DNA of 48,223 bases. Source: Candidatus Gottesmanbacteria bacterium (GTDB lineage Bacteria; Patescibacteriota; Microgenomatia; UBA10105; UBA927). A program made the position numbers and the translations under genes. Every line of letters begins with the position of its first letter. Positions within the stretch are counted from its first letter, which is position 1. The DNA lies in assembly GCA_023245335.1 (NCBI GenBank), contig JAHFKK010000001.1:747282-795504 (forward strand). The letters run 5' to 3'. This document shows positions 24,127 to 35,000 of the stretch, in pieces. The notes under the pieces were generated by a model, which was not told the DNA's origin, made no database searches, and saw only the letters and a program-made list of their open reading frames with translations.

Positions 24127-25644
24127 ATGAAAACAGATGTTTCGTCACTTATCGCTAAGGAACTCGTTCGGAAACTGGAAACATTTGAAACGACCGTAGG
24201 CGCGCGCAGAGTGGGGTATGTGACCACGATTGCCGACGGTATCGCGAAAGCCTCCGGATTGCCGCACGTCTCGTATCTTGAGATTGTCACGTTCGTAAGC
24301 GGTGTAGAAGGCGTAGTCGTGAACCTCGAAGAGGACGAAGTCGGTATCATCGTTCTCGGTAATTTTTTGGCGATTAAAGAAGGTGATGAAGTGCGATCGA
24401 CCGGGAACCTTCTCTCCATTCCCGTCGGTGAAGCATTTTTAGGACGGGTCATTAATCCTCTCGGTGAACCCATAGATGCCAAAGGCGCCATAGCCTCTAA
24501 AACCCGTTATCCTCTGGAACAGATCGCTTCAGGAGTTGTTCATCGCCAGCAAGTGAATACGCCACTGCAGACCGGCATAAAAGCCATAGATGCCATGATT
24601 CCGATAGGGCGCGGGCAACGGGAGCTTATTATCGGGGACCGGACGACAGGGAAAACCGCTATTGCGGTAGATACCATCATCAATCAGAAAGACGAAGGTG
24701 TGATTTGTATATATGTCGCGATCGGCCAGAAAACCGCGCGCGTCGCTCAAGTCATTGCGGATATAAGTGAACGGAACGCCATGGCTCACACGATCGTCGT
24801 TTCCGCGACCGCGAGCGACCCCGTCTCTTATCAATACCTCGCGCCCTACGCCGGGTGCGCAATGGGAGAATACTTCATGAATAAAGGCAAAGATGTTTTG
24901 GTCATATATGATGATCTTTCGAAGCACGCCTGGGCATACCGTCAGATTTCTCTGACCCTTCGCCGGCCCTCCGGCCGTGAGGCATACCCGGGAGACGTTT
25001 TTTACCTGCACAGCAGGTTACTTGAACGTGCATGTCGGCTGTCCCAGGCTAAGGGCGGCGGATCGTTAACCGCTCTTCCGATCATCGAAACACAGGCGGG
25101 CGATATGTCTGCCTACATTCCGACGAACGTCATTTCCATTACCGACGGTCAGCTCTACTTGGAATCAGATCTGTTTAACGCGGGACAGCGCCCGGCCATA
25201 AACGTCGGGCTTTCCGTGTCCCGTGTCGGCGGAACGGCACAAATTAAGGCAATGAAAAAAGTTGCCGGTAATCTCCGATTGGATCTCGCGCAATACCGCG
25301 ACCTAGCGGCATTCGCGCAGTTTGCTGCGGATGTCGACGATATCACGAAGAAACAGATCGCACGCGGTAGCCGGATGATGGAACTTCTCAAACAGGGACA
25401 ATATCAGCCGATTCCGGTCGCTTTGCAGGTCGCGGTCATGTGGGCCGGAGCACAGGGGTATCTTGATGACGTACCGGTTCCCCAAATCACGAACTTTGAG
25501 GCCGAGATGCATGCATACCTTGAGAGCCGGTATAAGAAAGTTCTGAAAGCCATAGCTAAAGAACGTGTGCTGACCCCCGAGATTGAAAAGGATCTGGAAA
25601 CAGCAGTCAGGGAATTCAAGAAAACATTTAAGGCTGTATCCTAA
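24127..25644 (+). CDS. atpA: F-type ATP synthase subunit alpha
   Basis: The 505-residue non-catalytic nucleotide-binding subunit of the F1 hexamer. It has an N-terminal beta barrel, the P-loop GDRTTGKT (170-177), the alpha-specific Gln in [13 protein letters not shown], the [44 protein letters not shown] block and the Arg-finger region [17 protein letters not shown]. Length is normal. It is preceded by atpH (5-nt gap) and followed by atpG (1-nt gap). Confidence 0.97.
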   Translation: MKTDVSSLIAKELVRKLETFETTVGARRVGYVTTIADGIAKASGLPHVSYLEIVTFVSGVEGVVVNLEEDEVGIIVLGNFLAIKEGDEVRSTGNLLSIPVGEAFLGRVINPLGEPIDAKGAIASKTRYPLEQIASGVVHRQQVNTPLQTGIKAIDAMIPIGRGQRELIIGDRTTGKTAIAVDTIINQKDEGVICIYVAIGQKTARVAQVIADISERNAMAHTIVVSATASDPVSYQYLAPYAGCAMGEYFMNKGKDVLVIYDDLSKHAWAYRQISLTLRRPSGREAYPGDVFYLHSRLLERACRLSQAKGGGSLTALPIIETQAGDMSAYIPTNVISITDGQLYLESDLFNAGQRPAINVGLSVSRVGGTAQIKAMKKVAGNLRLDLAQYRDLAAFAQFAADVDDITKKQIARGSRMMELLKQGQYQPIPVALQVAVMWAGAQGYLDDVPVPQITNFEAEMHAYLESRYKKVLKAIAKERVLTPEIEKDLETAVREFKKTFKAVS

Positions 25645-25645
25645 C

Positions 25646-27929
<2,284 letters not shown>

Positions 27930-28015
27930 AATGAAGCTTTTTTCATCCAGATGAGCTGTCAGCTCCGAAGGATCCCGATGAGTGATGAGATGCCTCGGTA
28001 ATCACTCGGCACGAT

Positions 28016-28447
28016 ATGAATCGATTCTTACTTGAGATCATCACACCGCAGCGGAAGGCGTTTTCCGAAGAGGTAACGTCTGTCACGGTTCCCACACCTA
28101 CCGGGCTTATCGAGGTCCTTGCCAAGCACGAGCCTTTGTTTACGTCTTTAGCAGACGGAGAGCTCAAAATCGGGGCAGGAGGGAAGCAATATTTTTTGGC
28201 TATCGGCGGGGGATTTATGGAAGTACGGCCCAATAACACCGTGACTGTACTCGTTTCCCGGGCCGTGCATGCCGACGAGGTCAACGAGACGGAAATCAAA
28301 AAAGCCATGGACTCCGCGAAATCCCTTATCGCGCGGAAGGTATCCGGCGATGAGATGGCGGCCGCAGTAGCCATCCTTCGGCGCTCTATGCTGGAGCTCA
28401 AAGTCGCCCGCCGCCGCAAATCGCATCCGTTCGGGAACGTTTCCTGA
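28016..28447 (+). CDS. atpC: F-type ATP synthase subunit epsilon
   Basis: The 143-residue protein has an N-terminal beta sandwich (FLLEIITPQRKAFSEEVTSVTVPTPTGLIEVLAKHEPLFT, then GELKI and FLAIGGGFMEVRPNNTVTVLVSRAV) and a C-terminal two-helix region with DEVNETEIKKAMDSAK. It couples rotation and can inhibit ATP hydrolysis. An 86-bp gap separates it from atpD; this gap has no other gene. It is the last gene of the ATP synthase run. Confidence 0.93.
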   Translation: MNRFLLEIITPQRKAFSEEVTSVTVPTPTGLIEVLAKHEPLFTSLADGELKIGAGGKQYFLAIGGGFMEVRPNNTVTVLVSRAVHADEVNETEIKKAMDSAKSLIARKVSGDEMAAAVAILRRSMLELKVARRRKSHPFGNVS

Positions 28448-28470
28448 TAGCTTCTTTTGGGAACGTGCGG

Positions 28471-28500
28471 TTGACAGACCCTCCCGCCCCTAAGTATACT
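28471..28500 (+). promoter_or_regulatory. Near-consensus promoter for the CBS-domain gene
   Basis: Perfect TTGACA (28471-28476), 18-nt spacer, TATACT (28495-28500). RNA would start about 10 nt before the ATG at 28517, too short for a Shine-Dalgarno sequence, and none is seen. Confidence 0.7.
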
Positions 28501-28516
28501 CACTATCGATTCACCT

Positions 28517-29029
28517 ATGATCGTTTCGCAGATCATGTCAAAGGGTGTCGTGACGGTCTCTCCGGAAACCCCGTATCGGGAAATCTGGAAACGGTTCTTC
28601 TCCAAACATATTCATACGCTTCCGGTTGTCGATAAAAATAACAAATTAGTGGGTATCATCACCCGCGAAGATTTGCTGCGACCTCTCTACCCGCAATATC
28701 AGGATGTTTTTGAATATTTGGAATCTTCGAAGGATTTTGAAGCCATGGAGGACAGAGTGCGTGAACTCGAGCCCCTGAAGGCAAAAGCCCTCATGAGCGG
28801 CACAGTAGTATTTACGCGTGCGGATACGCTTATCATGCGGGTCCTTTCGCGGATGATCGTGCGGAATGTGGATCAGTTGCCGGTGCTCACGGAAGACGAT
28901 AAGGTCATCGGAGTCATCACCAAAGGAGATATCTTTTATACGCTTTTCCGTACGCATCTCGTGCCCGAAAGCGGCGCAAAAACCAAGAATCAATCGGTAA
29001 AAACAAAAAGGCCGCGGAGAAGATCTTAG
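28517..29029 (+). CDS. CBS domain pair protein
   Basis: The 170-residue protein consists of a Bateman module: CBS 1 (about residues 5-60; VSQIMSKGVVTVSPETPYREIWKRF, HTLPVVDKNNKLVGIITREDLLRPLY) and CBS 2 (about 88-150; AKALMSGTVVFTRADTLIMRVLSRM, DQLPVLTEDDKVIGVITKGDIFYTLF), with a basic tail (KNQSVKTKRPRRRS). CBS pairs bind adenosine nucleotides or related ligands and act as sensors. There is no attached enzyme domain, so its target is unknown. It has its own strong promoter between the ATP synthase operon and pyrG. Confidence 0.85.
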   Translation: MIVSQIMSKGVVTVSPETPYREIWKRFFSKHIHTLPVVDKNNKLVGIITREDLLRPLYPQYQDVFEYLESSKDFEAMEDRVRELEPLKAKALMSGTVVFTRADTLIMRVLSRMIVRNVDQLPVLTEDDKVIGVITKGDIFYTLFRTHLVPESGAKTKNQSVKTKRPRRRS

Positions 29030-29062
29030 GGAGAAGCTCCCAAAAATATAGAATCGGCTTTG

Positions 29063-29091
29063 TTGACGCCGACGTATTTTTTTGGTATCTT
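29063..29091 (+). promoter_or_regulatory. pyrG promoter predicting a leaderless mRNA
   Basis: TTGACG (29063-29068), 17-nt spacer, TATCTT (29086-29091). Only 5 nt separate the -10 box from the pyrG ATG at 29097, so RNA begins at or beside the start codon. Confidence 0.65.
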
Positions 29092-29096
29092 AAACC

Positions 29097-30767
29097 ATGC
29101 ACCCCAAAGAAACTAAATATATCTTTGTTTCAGGAGGCGTTCTTTCCGGTTTAGGCAAGGGCGTCACCGCAGCCTCCATAGGATATCTTCTTCAGGCACG
29201 CGGATACAGTGTCACCCCCGTCAAATGTGAGAATTACCTCAATCTCGATTCCGGACTCATTAACCCCATAGAGCACGGGGACCCTTATCTCTGTGACGAC
29301 GGAACGGAAGCGGATATGGATATGGGCACGTATGAAAAGTTCCTTGGGAAAAACGTCTATCGTCACAATTTTATAACCATGGGACAGATATATTCATCGG
29401 TCATCGCGCGCGAGCGGAATTTCGAATACAAAGGCGAAGATGTCGAAGCGATCCCCCATATAACCGACGAAATTTTGAAGCGCATCGATGAGGCGGCCAA
29501 AAAGGACAAGGCGGAGATCGTCGTCATAGAGCTTGGAGGAACAGCAGGCGAATATCAGAACATGCTGTATTACGAAGCTTCCCGGATACTCAAAACCGTG
29601 CGTAAAGCGCCGGTTGTGCATGTCCACGTGAGTTATCTGCCGACTCCCCAGCATCTCGGTGAGCCCAAGACTAAACCCGTCCAGCTCTCGGTCAAATTCC
29701 TTCTCTCTATGGGCATACAGCCGGACTTCATCGTTTGTCGCGCGGAAAAACCCATTGACCTTCGCAGACGCGAACGATTGGCAATGTTTTGTAACGTCTC
29801 GCCGGAGAACGTCATCAATAATCCCGATGAGTCGACGCCCTATGCGGTACCCCAGACTTTTGAAGAACAGGGGTTTGCCCAGATGATTCTCAAACTTTTT
29901 AATCTTCCCGACCGCACGGCAGATATGACGAAATGGAATTCGTTTCTCACTCAGGTGAAAGACAGTAGGAAGAAAGAAGTGGAAGTCGCGATTGTGGGCA
30001 AGTACTTCGGCACCGGGGATTATGAGTTGCGCGATTCGTATGCCGCGCTCATGGATGCTCTGGATCACGCCGGGTGGCACGAAGGCGTGCATGTCAAAAC
30101 GCGCTGGGTGAACTCGCAGCGTATCGAAAAGGGAGAATCGGTCGATAAGCTTCTGTCAGGGGTCGCTGGGGTCATTGTACCGATCGGCTGGGGCGCAAGA
30201 GGCGTCGAAGGCATGTTAGCTGCCATCCGCTATGCGAGAGAGAATAAGATTCCGTATTTAGGGCTTTGCTACGGTATGCAGCTAGCGGTCGTCGAATACG
30301 CCCGTAACGTCCTCGGGTTAGACGCCGCAAACACAACAGAATGCGATGAAGCGACCAAATACCCTGTCATACATATGAATAAGCTCCAGGAAGCAAACAA
30401 AGCGCGCCGTGCGTATGGCGGTACGATGCGGTTGGGAAGATGGGAATGCAAAGTGAAAGAAGGTTCCCTTGCGGACAAAAGCTACACCGCGTATGGCGGG
30501 TATTCCGATCCGGCGAAGAGGCTCGTGTGGGAGCGCCACCGCCACCGATACGAATTTAACGACGATTACACCAAGCAATTGGAAGATAAAGGGCTCATAT
30601 TTTCCGGCAGATCAACCGTCGAGAATCTCGCGGAAATTATTGAACTGCCGAGAAGTGTCCATCCGTTTTTTATGGGTACGCAGTATCACCCGGAATACCG
30701 GTCACAGCCCCTCGTCCCGCATCCTATATTCATCAACTACATCAAAGCCTGTATTGCGCATGGCTAA
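29097..30767 (+). CDS. pyrG: CTP synthase
   Basis: The 556-residue enzyme makes CTP from UTP, ATP and glutamine. The synthetase domain starts with [27 protein letters not shown] and has [32 protein letters not shown] and [10 protein letters not shown]. The glutaminase domain has the nucleophile Cys 391 in [18 protein letters not shown] and the His-Glu pair in GTQYHPEY near the C-terminus. Length matches the family. It has its own promoter and is not in the tight operon around it. Confidence 0.96.
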   Translation: MHPKETKYIFVSGGVLSGLGKGVTAASIGYLLQARGYSVTPVKCENYLNLDSGLINPIEHGDPYLCDDGTEADMDMGTYEKFLGKNVYRHNFITMGQIYSSVIARERNFEYKGEDVEAIPHITDEILKRIDEAAKKDKAEIVVIELGGTAGEYQNMLYYEASRILKTVRKAPVVHVHVSYLPTPQHLGEPKTKPVQLSVKFLLSMGIQPDFIVCRAEKPIDLRRRERLAMFCNVSPENVINNPDESTPYAVPQTFEEQGFAQMILKLFNLPDRTADMTKWNSFLTQVKDSRKKEVEVAIVGKYFGTGDYELRDSYAALMDALDHAGWHEGVHVKTRWVNSQRIEKGESVDKLLSGVAGVIVPIGWGARGVEGMLAAIRYARENKIPYLGLCYGMQLAVVEYARNVLGLDAANTTECDEATKYPVIHMNKLQEANKARRAYGGTMRLGRWECKVKEGSLADKSYTAYGGYSDPAKRLVWERHRHRYEFNDDYTKQLEDKGLIFSGRSTVENLAEIIELPRSVHPFFMGTQYHPEYRSQPLVPHPIFINYIKACIAHG

Positions 30768-30778
30768 GAGGGAAGCCG

Positions 30779-30807
30779 TTGAAGAAACAATCCGAAGCTG
30801 GTACAAT
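30779..30807 (+). promoter_or_regulatory. rplS promoter
   Basis: TTGAAG (30779-30784), 17-nt spacer, TACAAT (30802-30807). The predicted RNA leader to the ATG at 30818 is 3-4 nt. Because the promoter occupies 30779-30807, an upstream in-frame TTG at 30779 cannot be the rplS start. Confidence 0.6.
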
Positions 30808-30817
30808 AGGATTTCTT

Positions 30818-31225
30818 ATGGCAAACATGACGACCTGGACAGGTAAAGACGGCGAAAAGGAGCTTTCCGTGGTTTTTCATATCGGAGATGTGGTGCGCGT
30901 GCATTACAAGCTCATCGAAAAAGAGAAAGTAGCCGGTAAAACCAAGCGCGAAGTCAAAGAAGAGACCCGCGAACGCATCCAGATATTTGAAGGCATAGTG
31001 ATCGCGATCAAAGGAAGCGGCGCTAACGCCATGTTTATAGTCCGAAAAATCGGAGCAGGAGCCATAGGCATCGAGCGCATATTCCCGCTTATGTCCCCCT
31101 GGATTCGAAAAATTGACGTCAAAAAGGTAGGGTCAGCCCGACGCGCAAAACTTTATTACCTCCGTGGTAAACTGGGTAAAGAGGCAACCCGTGTCACTGA
31201 ATCCACTGTCACTCCATCGAAGTAA
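30818..31225 (+). CDS. rplS: Ribosomal protein L19
   Basis: The 135-residue large-subunit protein sits at the interface with the small subunit. Signatures are [64 protein letters not shown] and the basic [16 protein letters not shown] near the end. An acidic/basic insertion ([17 protein letters not shown]) and a Ser/Thr-rich tail are extra compared with short bacterial L19. The yraN gene overlaps its end. Confidence 0.95.
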   Translation: MANMTTWTGKDGEKELSVVFHIGDVVRVHYKLIEKEKVAGKTKREVKEETRERIQIFEGIVIAIKGSGANAMFIVRKIGAGAIGIERIFPLMSPWIRKIDVKKVGSARRAKLYYLRGKLGKEATRVTESTVTPSK

Positions 31226-31571
31226 AGTCGGCTATGTAGGCGAAGGCATCGCCGCAAATTTTCTCCGTAAAAAAGGTTATCGTATCCTCGAACGCAATTT
31301 CAAAGCACGCTATGGCGAGATCGATATTATAGCGATTGATAAAGATACGCTCGTATTTGTAGAAGTCAAAACCCGTACTGGAACCCAGTTTGGGACTCCT
31401 GAGGAAGCGATCACGCCGTGGAAATTACGGGAAGTCGCGAAAACCGCCGAGTTCTATGCTTCTCTTCATCCGGAATTGCCGCAAGGATTGAGGATAGACG
31501 TCGTGGGGATTGTCTTGGGACCAAACGATGAAGTGTTGTCTTTGCAACATACTCCTAATGTGATGTTATGA
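31191..31571 (+). CDS. YraN/UPF0102 family nuclease-like protein
   Basis: The 126-residue protein has a PD-(D/E)XK-like restriction-endonuclease fold. Family pattern: [51 protein letters not shown], where the GEIDIIA Asp and EVK Glu/Lys are the putative metal site. I choose GTG 31191, which has GAGG 8-9 nt upstream and overlaps rplS by 35 nt; an ATG at 31164 would add nine residues and overlap further. YraN after rplS is a common arrangement. Its cellular role is not settled. Confidence 0.85.
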   Translation: MSLNPLSLHRSKVGYVGEGIAANFLRKKGYRILERNFKARYGEIDIIAIDKDTLVFVEVKTRTGTQFGTPEEAITPWKLREVAKTAEFYASLHPELPQGLRIDVVGIVLGPNDEVLSLQHTPNVML

Positions 31572-31581
31572 GGGGCAAATA

Positions 31582-32352
31582 CTACGCTAGCTGGTGCTCC
31601 AGGATGGGCGGCAGTACGTGAGTAAACTCCGGGGTGTGGTAAATGGCGTTGACGCCGGGAAACTTTTTCGGGTATCCCTGGCTCCATTCGGACTCCGTCC
31701 CTATGACAAATGTCGGATGTGTCGCCGTATCCGGAAGGCCAAGAGCCCTATTTATGAGGAAGAAGGATTTATCCCGCGTCTCTCCAGTGGTCAGGATGTC
31801 ATCTATCCATACGATTTCTCCGCCGAGGGCGCGTAACAGTTCCGCGTCATTTTGGGTTATGCCCATATATTTTTTGATGCCTTTGGCGGCGGAGACCACA
31901 GATATGCATTCGGTCACCAGTCCTGTTGCCGCGCGGTTACGGGTGTAGAGTTCGTCTTCGCTGCCGATAAGCTGTATGAGCGGCATTTGTTTACCTACGT
32001 TGAGGGATACCTCGGCAACAACTGCATGGACAAATGTTTCGGATTTCGATGATTGCGGGGTGACAAAGGCTTTTATGTTTGGATTATCGAGAAGCTCGTT
32101 GGTTAGCCGCTCGACCATTTCGGCTTTGGCAAACTGGCGAAGTTCCTGGCTTTTCAGTACGTCTGCGTATGCTATCCAGACGGGCTCGTCTTTGCCGACA
32201 TTTATGAGAGGCAAATCAACAGCATTGCCAGCAACCGTTACAGTAAATACCAGATGCCCATTTATCTTGCGAATTGCTTCCGGGCCGTAAACCCTTGGTC
32301 CCTTAAGAGATTCCCCGGATACGAGTGCGTGGTATTTTTCCTGTGGAGGCAT
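31582..32352 (-). CDS. Type I phosphoribosyltransferase-like protein
   Basis: The 256-residue protein has a clear PRPP-binding loop VWIDDILTTGETRDK (181-195), preceded by a strand-rich core with AFVTPQSSKSETFVHAVV (95-112), which holds the pyrophosphate loop position. The layout matches adenine/orotate-type phosphoribosyltransferases; the N-terminal 55 residues form an extra beta region. The substrate cannot be told. A -10-like TATTAT or TATTAC lies 5-8 nt before the ATG on the minus strand. The gene is convergent with yraN (10-nt gap). Confidence 0.75.
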   Translation of the reverse strand: MPPQEKYHALVSGESLKGPRVYGPEAIRKINGHLVFTVTVAGNAVDLPLINVGKDEPVWIAYADVLKSQELRQFAKAEMVERLTNELLDNPNIKAFVTPQSSKSETFVHAVVAEVSLNVGKQMPLIQLIGSEDELYTRNRAATGLVTECISVVSAAKGIKKYMGITQNDAELLRALGGEIVWIDDILTTGETRDKSFFLINRALGLPDTATHPTFVIGTESEWSQGYPKKFPGVNAIYHTPEFTHVLPPILEHQLA

Positions 32353-32450
32353 GGAAAGTAATAATAATTATGAGTTACTGGTTAAACCGGGGTAGTATAT
32401 CAAATTTACACGCTGATGGTATGCCCGAAATATCCTGATGTCCGTATTTT

Positions 32451-32479
32451 TTGACGCACTGTAAGCAGTTTGTTATCAT
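32451..32479 (+). promoter_or_regulatory. Promoter of the 103-aa hypothetical gene
   Basis: TTGACG (32451-32456), 17-nt spacer, TATCAT (32474-32479). The predicted leader to the ATG at 32494 is about 8 nt. Confidence 0.6.
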
Positions 32480-32493
32480 GACACTCTGATCCT

Positions 32494-32805
32494 ATGAAAC
32501 CTCGAGAATACGGGAATTCCGGGTCGCAGTATGCCTCTATTGATTGCCCGCAGTGCCGGGAACAAATCGCGAAGGGTGAGAGAAGGGGAGTATCAGGATT
32601 TTTTCAACGTCTGACGATGGCAACCTTGGTCCCGCAGGTGACGACCGCTGATAACGCATGGATAATGTCGAGATCTCATGCGAAGACTAAACCCATGCAC
32701 CGGGTATATGTGCATTACTTTGATGAGCGTTCCCCGCTTTCGGACACCACACTTCGTAGGCTGAAAAGGATTGGTGTGTGGCCGGCAGAATCTACTAAAA
32801 AGTAG
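32494..32805 (+). CDS. Hypothetical protein (103 aa)
   Basis: No family is recognised. The N-terminal part has DCPQCREQIAKGERRG, a CxxC that could be half of a metal site or a thioredoxin-like motif. The C-terminal part is basic (RRLKRIGVWPAESTKK). The well-formed promoter upstream (32451-32479) supports that it is expressed. It is the last gene before the disrupted tRNA-Lys locus. Confidence 0.5.
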   Translation: MKPREYGNSGSQYASIDCPQCREQIAKGERRGVSGFFQRLTMATLVPQVTTADNAWIMSRSHAKTKPMHRVYVHYFDERSPLSDTTLRRLKRIGVWPAESTKK

Positions 32806-32825
32806 CCCTAACGACCAAAAATTGT

Positions 32826-32850
32826 TATAATTTACCCATGGGTCGGTAGC
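32826..32850 (+). promoter_or_regulatory. Orphaned tRNA-Lys promoter and 11-nt tRNA head
   Basis: An extended -10 (TGT-TATAAT, hexamer 32826-32831) is followed after 8 nt by GGGTCGGTAGC (32840-32850), identical to the first 11 nt of the intact tRNA-Lys at 33280. The sequence then switches into the 43-bp repeats. This looks like the original tRNA promoter, now separated from the tRNA body by about 430 bp of inserted DNA. Confidence 0.55.
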
Positions 32851-32936
32851 CGCCACCACGAAACATAGTGGAGTGGCAAGCACCCTTGGGGTACGCCACC
32901 ACGAAACATAGTGGAGTGGCAAGTACTCTTGGGGTG
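32851..32936 (+). repeat. Two 43-bp tandem repeats
   Basis: Units at 32851-32893 and 32894-32936 differ at three positions, and the first 30 nt are identical. Each unit contains a hairpin (GCCAC and CAC pairing with GTG and GTGGC around GAAACATA) and a smaller ACCC/GGGGT one. They lie between the first and second tRNA heads and contain no gene. Confidence 0.8.
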
Positions 32937-32984
32937 TCAACGGTGTCCGGACTATATTATAAAGTGGACTGGAAGATTATTATT

Positions 32985-33034
32985 GGGTCGGTAGCTCAGT
33001 GGTAGACCCGCCAGCTGGCGGGCTTTTAGCGAGT
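32985..33034 (+). repeat. Second tRNA-Lys head interrupted by a 16-bp palindrome
   Basis: 32985-33006 repeats the first 22 nt of tRNA-Lys with one mismatch. It is followed by the perfect palindrome CCCGCCAGCTGGCGGG (33007-33022) and then CTTTTAGC, which resembles the anticodon-loop sequence of the intact tRNA. The rest of the tRNA is missing; the GIY-YIG start codon follows at 33035. Confidence 0.7.
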
Positions 33035-33289
33035 ATGTTTACGGTGTATGTGATTGAAAGCAATTCTAGTAAGAAGCGTTACATCGGACAAACAGAAAAT
33101 TTAGAATTAAGATTAATTCAACATAAAGATCCAAAATTCGATAAACGTTCGTATACAAAATTGAATGGAACAAATTGGATATTAGTTTACAAAGAGACCT
33201 TTCAGACTAGAAAAGAAGCGATGAAGCGCGAACAGGAATTGAAGTCATATAGAGGAAGAGAGTTTATTAAACAACAACTGGGTCGGTAG
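33035..33289 (+). CDS. GIY-YIG nuclease domain protein
   Basis: The 84-residue stand-alone GIY-YIG domain has VYVIESNSSKKRYIGQT (GIY at 4-6, YIG at 16-18), the LELRLIQHK segment, and NWILVYKETFQTRKEAMKREQELKSYRGREF with the metal-binding Glu. The last codons (GGT CGG TAG) are the start of the intact tRNA-Lys, so gene and tRNA overlap by 10 nt. It is AT-rich compared with the core genome. Proteins of this size are frequent in CPR genomes and are suspected mobile or homing nucleases. The frame also opens at 32999, but the domain starts at 33035. Confidence 0.85.
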   Translation: MFTVYVIESNSSKKRYIGQTENLELRLIQHKDPKFDKRSYTKLNGTNWILVYKETFQTRKEAMKREQELKSYRGREFIKQQLGR

Positions 33290-33351
33290 CTCAATGGTAG
33301 AGCAGCAGCCTTTTAAGCTGTTGGTTCAGGGTTCGAGCCCCTGCCGACTCA
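33280..33351 (+). tRNA. tRNA-Lys (anticodon TTT), integration target
   Basis: Intact cloverleaf: acceptor GGGTCGG/CCGACTC (one G-U), D-stem GCTC/GAGC, anticodon stem GCAGC/GCTGT with loop CTTTTAA, and T-stem CAGGG/CCCTG with loop TTCGAGC. CCA is not encoded. It is preceded by the GIY-YIG gene and followed 23 nt later by the integrase, so it is the attL side of the element. Confidence 0.92.
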
Positions 33352-33355
33352 CAAA
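33296..33355 (+). repeat. attL: 60-bp direct repeat, left copy
   Basis: Sixty nucleotides from the D-loop to four bases past the tRNA discriminator are identical to 38646-38705. A further 11-nt match (CGGTAGCTCAA) lies just upstream of both copies after one mismatch. Confidence 0.85.
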
Positions 33356-33374
33356 TTGAAACACACCGCAATAC

Positions 33375-34355
33375 ATGCGGTTACAGATAGATACATGGTG
33401 TGATTTCTCACGATTTCTTCGGCTGGAGCGTGGGTTCGGGACAAAACCCCAGAGTTTCTCTGTATACCAAAGGCGTTTCAAGAAACTCGTGTCGTGGTTT
33501 CATAATAGGGATTTCACACGCCTCAACTTTCTAGTCTTCCTGGAAACAGAACAAGCACGAGGACTAAAGAATTCCTACCTCAATAACTTCATCAAGATGG
33601 CAAAACAGCTCAATAGATACTTCCACATACATGAGTTTGATGAATTTCGACTCTTACACGAGATAGACCCAGTACCGAAGGACATTCTACGGCCACAGGA
33701 TATACAAGCGATGGCTGATGTGCAGATTCCCTATCAATCGCAACAGGAAACCATAAATAACCGGCAAAAGGCACTTATTTTGCTTCTAGGAACCACAGGA
33801 TGCCGTATAGATGAGGCATTGAGCCTTACAATCGGTGATATACACGCTAGGCCTGCCTACATTGTGTTTAACGATACCAAGAATGGGGATAACAGAGTAG
33901 TACCAATATCTGAGGAGCTTCTTAACCTTATTTCAAAGCTCACAAGGAAGGGTAGTTACGTGTTTGAAAGTCGTTCTCGAGGCAAATTAACACAACAGGG
34001 TGCTGGTAGGGATATAAAAGAGCGTGCAAGGCTCTGTAATATCCCTATTCGGGTCTATCCACACCTGTTCCGACATAGTTACTGCACCGAAATGCTCAAT
34101 CAAGGCGTAGATTCCGTAGTATTAGCCAAAATAACAGGTCACAGGGACCCAAAAACCTTGATGACGTACTACCATCAAGATTTAAACGAGGCAATAAGTG
34201 TCACAAATATGCACCCGTTATTACGTCACGAAATGAATTGGGAACAAGAAAAGTCTTTAGTCAAGAATATCTACTATAAATTTTATAAAAATACTACACA
34301 TAATGTACATATTATCGAAACTAAAAATAGAATTGTTTTGGAACTAAGTACTTAA
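33375..34355 (+). CDS. Tyrosine recombinase / integrase
   Basis: The 326-residue site-specific recombinase has an N-terminal SAM-like core-binding domain (about 1-100) and a catalytic domain carrying the Arg-Lys-His-Arg-His-Tyr set: Arg 144 in TTGCRIDEALSL, Lys 169 near DTKNGDNRVVP, HLFRH with His 230 and Arg 233, His 256 in ITGHRD, and the Tyr in MTYYHQ (265 or 266). It sits directly after the intact tRNA-Lys, the typical place for a tRNA-integrating element, and should catalyse attL/attR recombination. The long tail after residue 280 is unusual, AT-rich and of unknown use. Confidence 0.92.
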   Translation: MRLQIDTWCDFSRFLRLERGFGTKPQSFSVYQRRFKKLVSWFHNRDFTRLNFLVFLETEQARGLKNSYLNNFIKMAKQLNRYFHIHEFDEFRLLHEIDPVPKDILRPQDIQAMADVQIPYQSQQETINNRQKALILLLGTTGCRIDEALSLTIGDIHARPAYIVFNDTKNGDNRVVPISEELLNLISKLTRKGSYVFESRSRGKLTQQGAGRDIKERARLCNIPIRVYPHLFRHSYCTEMLNQGVDSVVLAKITGHRDPKTLMTYYHQDLNEAISVTNMHPLLRHEMNWEQEKSLVKNIYYKFYKNTTHNVHIIETKNRIVLELST

Positions 34356-34368
34356 GCTACTAAAAGCG

Positions 34369-34995
34369 TCAATAAACTATATGAGTCGCATGAGCTCTTG
34401 ATGGTTCCTTATCATGAATAAATTGTCTAACGTGTTCATGAAACGTGCGAAACGCTAAGGAGTGCGTAAAGAGCTTAAAAATATGAGCTTTACTAATAAT
34501 ATTTGTTGCAAAAACGCTTTTTATATCTACATTATGAGTGCTCCTATATATATTATTAAATTCAGCTTTAGGATCAGCAATTAATTCAGCTTTAGGAAAT
34601 TCTGGTAAACTTAATCCAGACACTGCATTAACAGCTTCTATATCGGAAATTAACCATGATTCTATATTCCGTTTAGGTGCAGCGATAATTATTGAACCTT
34701 GAGGGAATTTAACGTCGTTAAGCTCCCTTCGTAATTGTGAGCGTTGAGTTTGTGGTGATAAGTTATCACTATCAATAAAAATGATGATTAAATCTATATC
34801 TGGGTTTAAATCAAATTGTACATCAATTTGAGTGGGAACTTGTTTTATTAATTGACCTTTTCCATTGGGTTCAAATGAGTGATCAACAAATTCGATTGCA
34901 TGGTAACTGTAACATTCTTTAAAAATTCTTTGACAAAGCGCTTGATAAATAATTCGATCGAAAGAAAGAGTTTCAGCGAAAACGCATACTTTCAT
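34369..34995 (-). CDS. TOPRIM-like (DUF4276/DUF4435-type) defence partner
   Basis: The 208-residue protein has the layout of a small TOPRIM nuclease: an N-terminal strand with a conserved-type Glu (VCVFAET, Glu 8), a strand ending in DxD (LIIIFIDSDN, Asp 75 and Asp 77), and the later APKRNIESWLISDIEAV (106-122), which matches the Glu-x-Trp-Leu-x-x-Asp pattern of OLD/DUF4276-type proteins. The ATG lies 5 nt after the ATPase stop with AAGGA before it, so the two genes are one operon. Such ATPase plus TOPRIM pairs occur in anti-phage systems (PARIS and relatives). Assignment to a named system is not possible from reading alone. Confidence 0.6.
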   Translation of the reverse strand: MKVCVFAETLSFDRIIYQALCQRIFKECYSYHAIEFVDHSFEPNGKGQLIKQVPTQIDVQFDLNPDIDLIIIFIDSDNLSPQTQRSQLRRELNDVKFPQGSIIIAAPKRNIESWLISDIEAVNAVSGLSLPEFPKAELIADPKAEFNNIYRSTHNVDIKSVFATNIISKAHIFKLFTHSLAFRTFHEHVRQFIHDKEPSRAHATHIVY

Positions 34996-35000
34996 GGTCC

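Noticed and set aside
29029-29041. GGGAG-AAG-CTCCC hairpin after the CBS gene as a terminator
   Set aside because: It has only a 5-bp stem and is followed by A residues, not T residues, on the plus strand.
29394-30092. A 232-residue open frame antisense to pyrG
   Set aside because: CTP synthase motifs cover the plus strand here, and the antisense frame has none.
32851-32936. The 43-bp repeats as a mini CRISPR array
   Set aside because: Only two units stand directly next to each other with no spacer of separate origin and no cas gene anywhere in the window.
32593-32940. Minus-strand open frame through the 43-bp repeats
   Set aside because: It repeats the same peptide because of the tandem repeats, overlaps a better supported gene and lacks a start signal.
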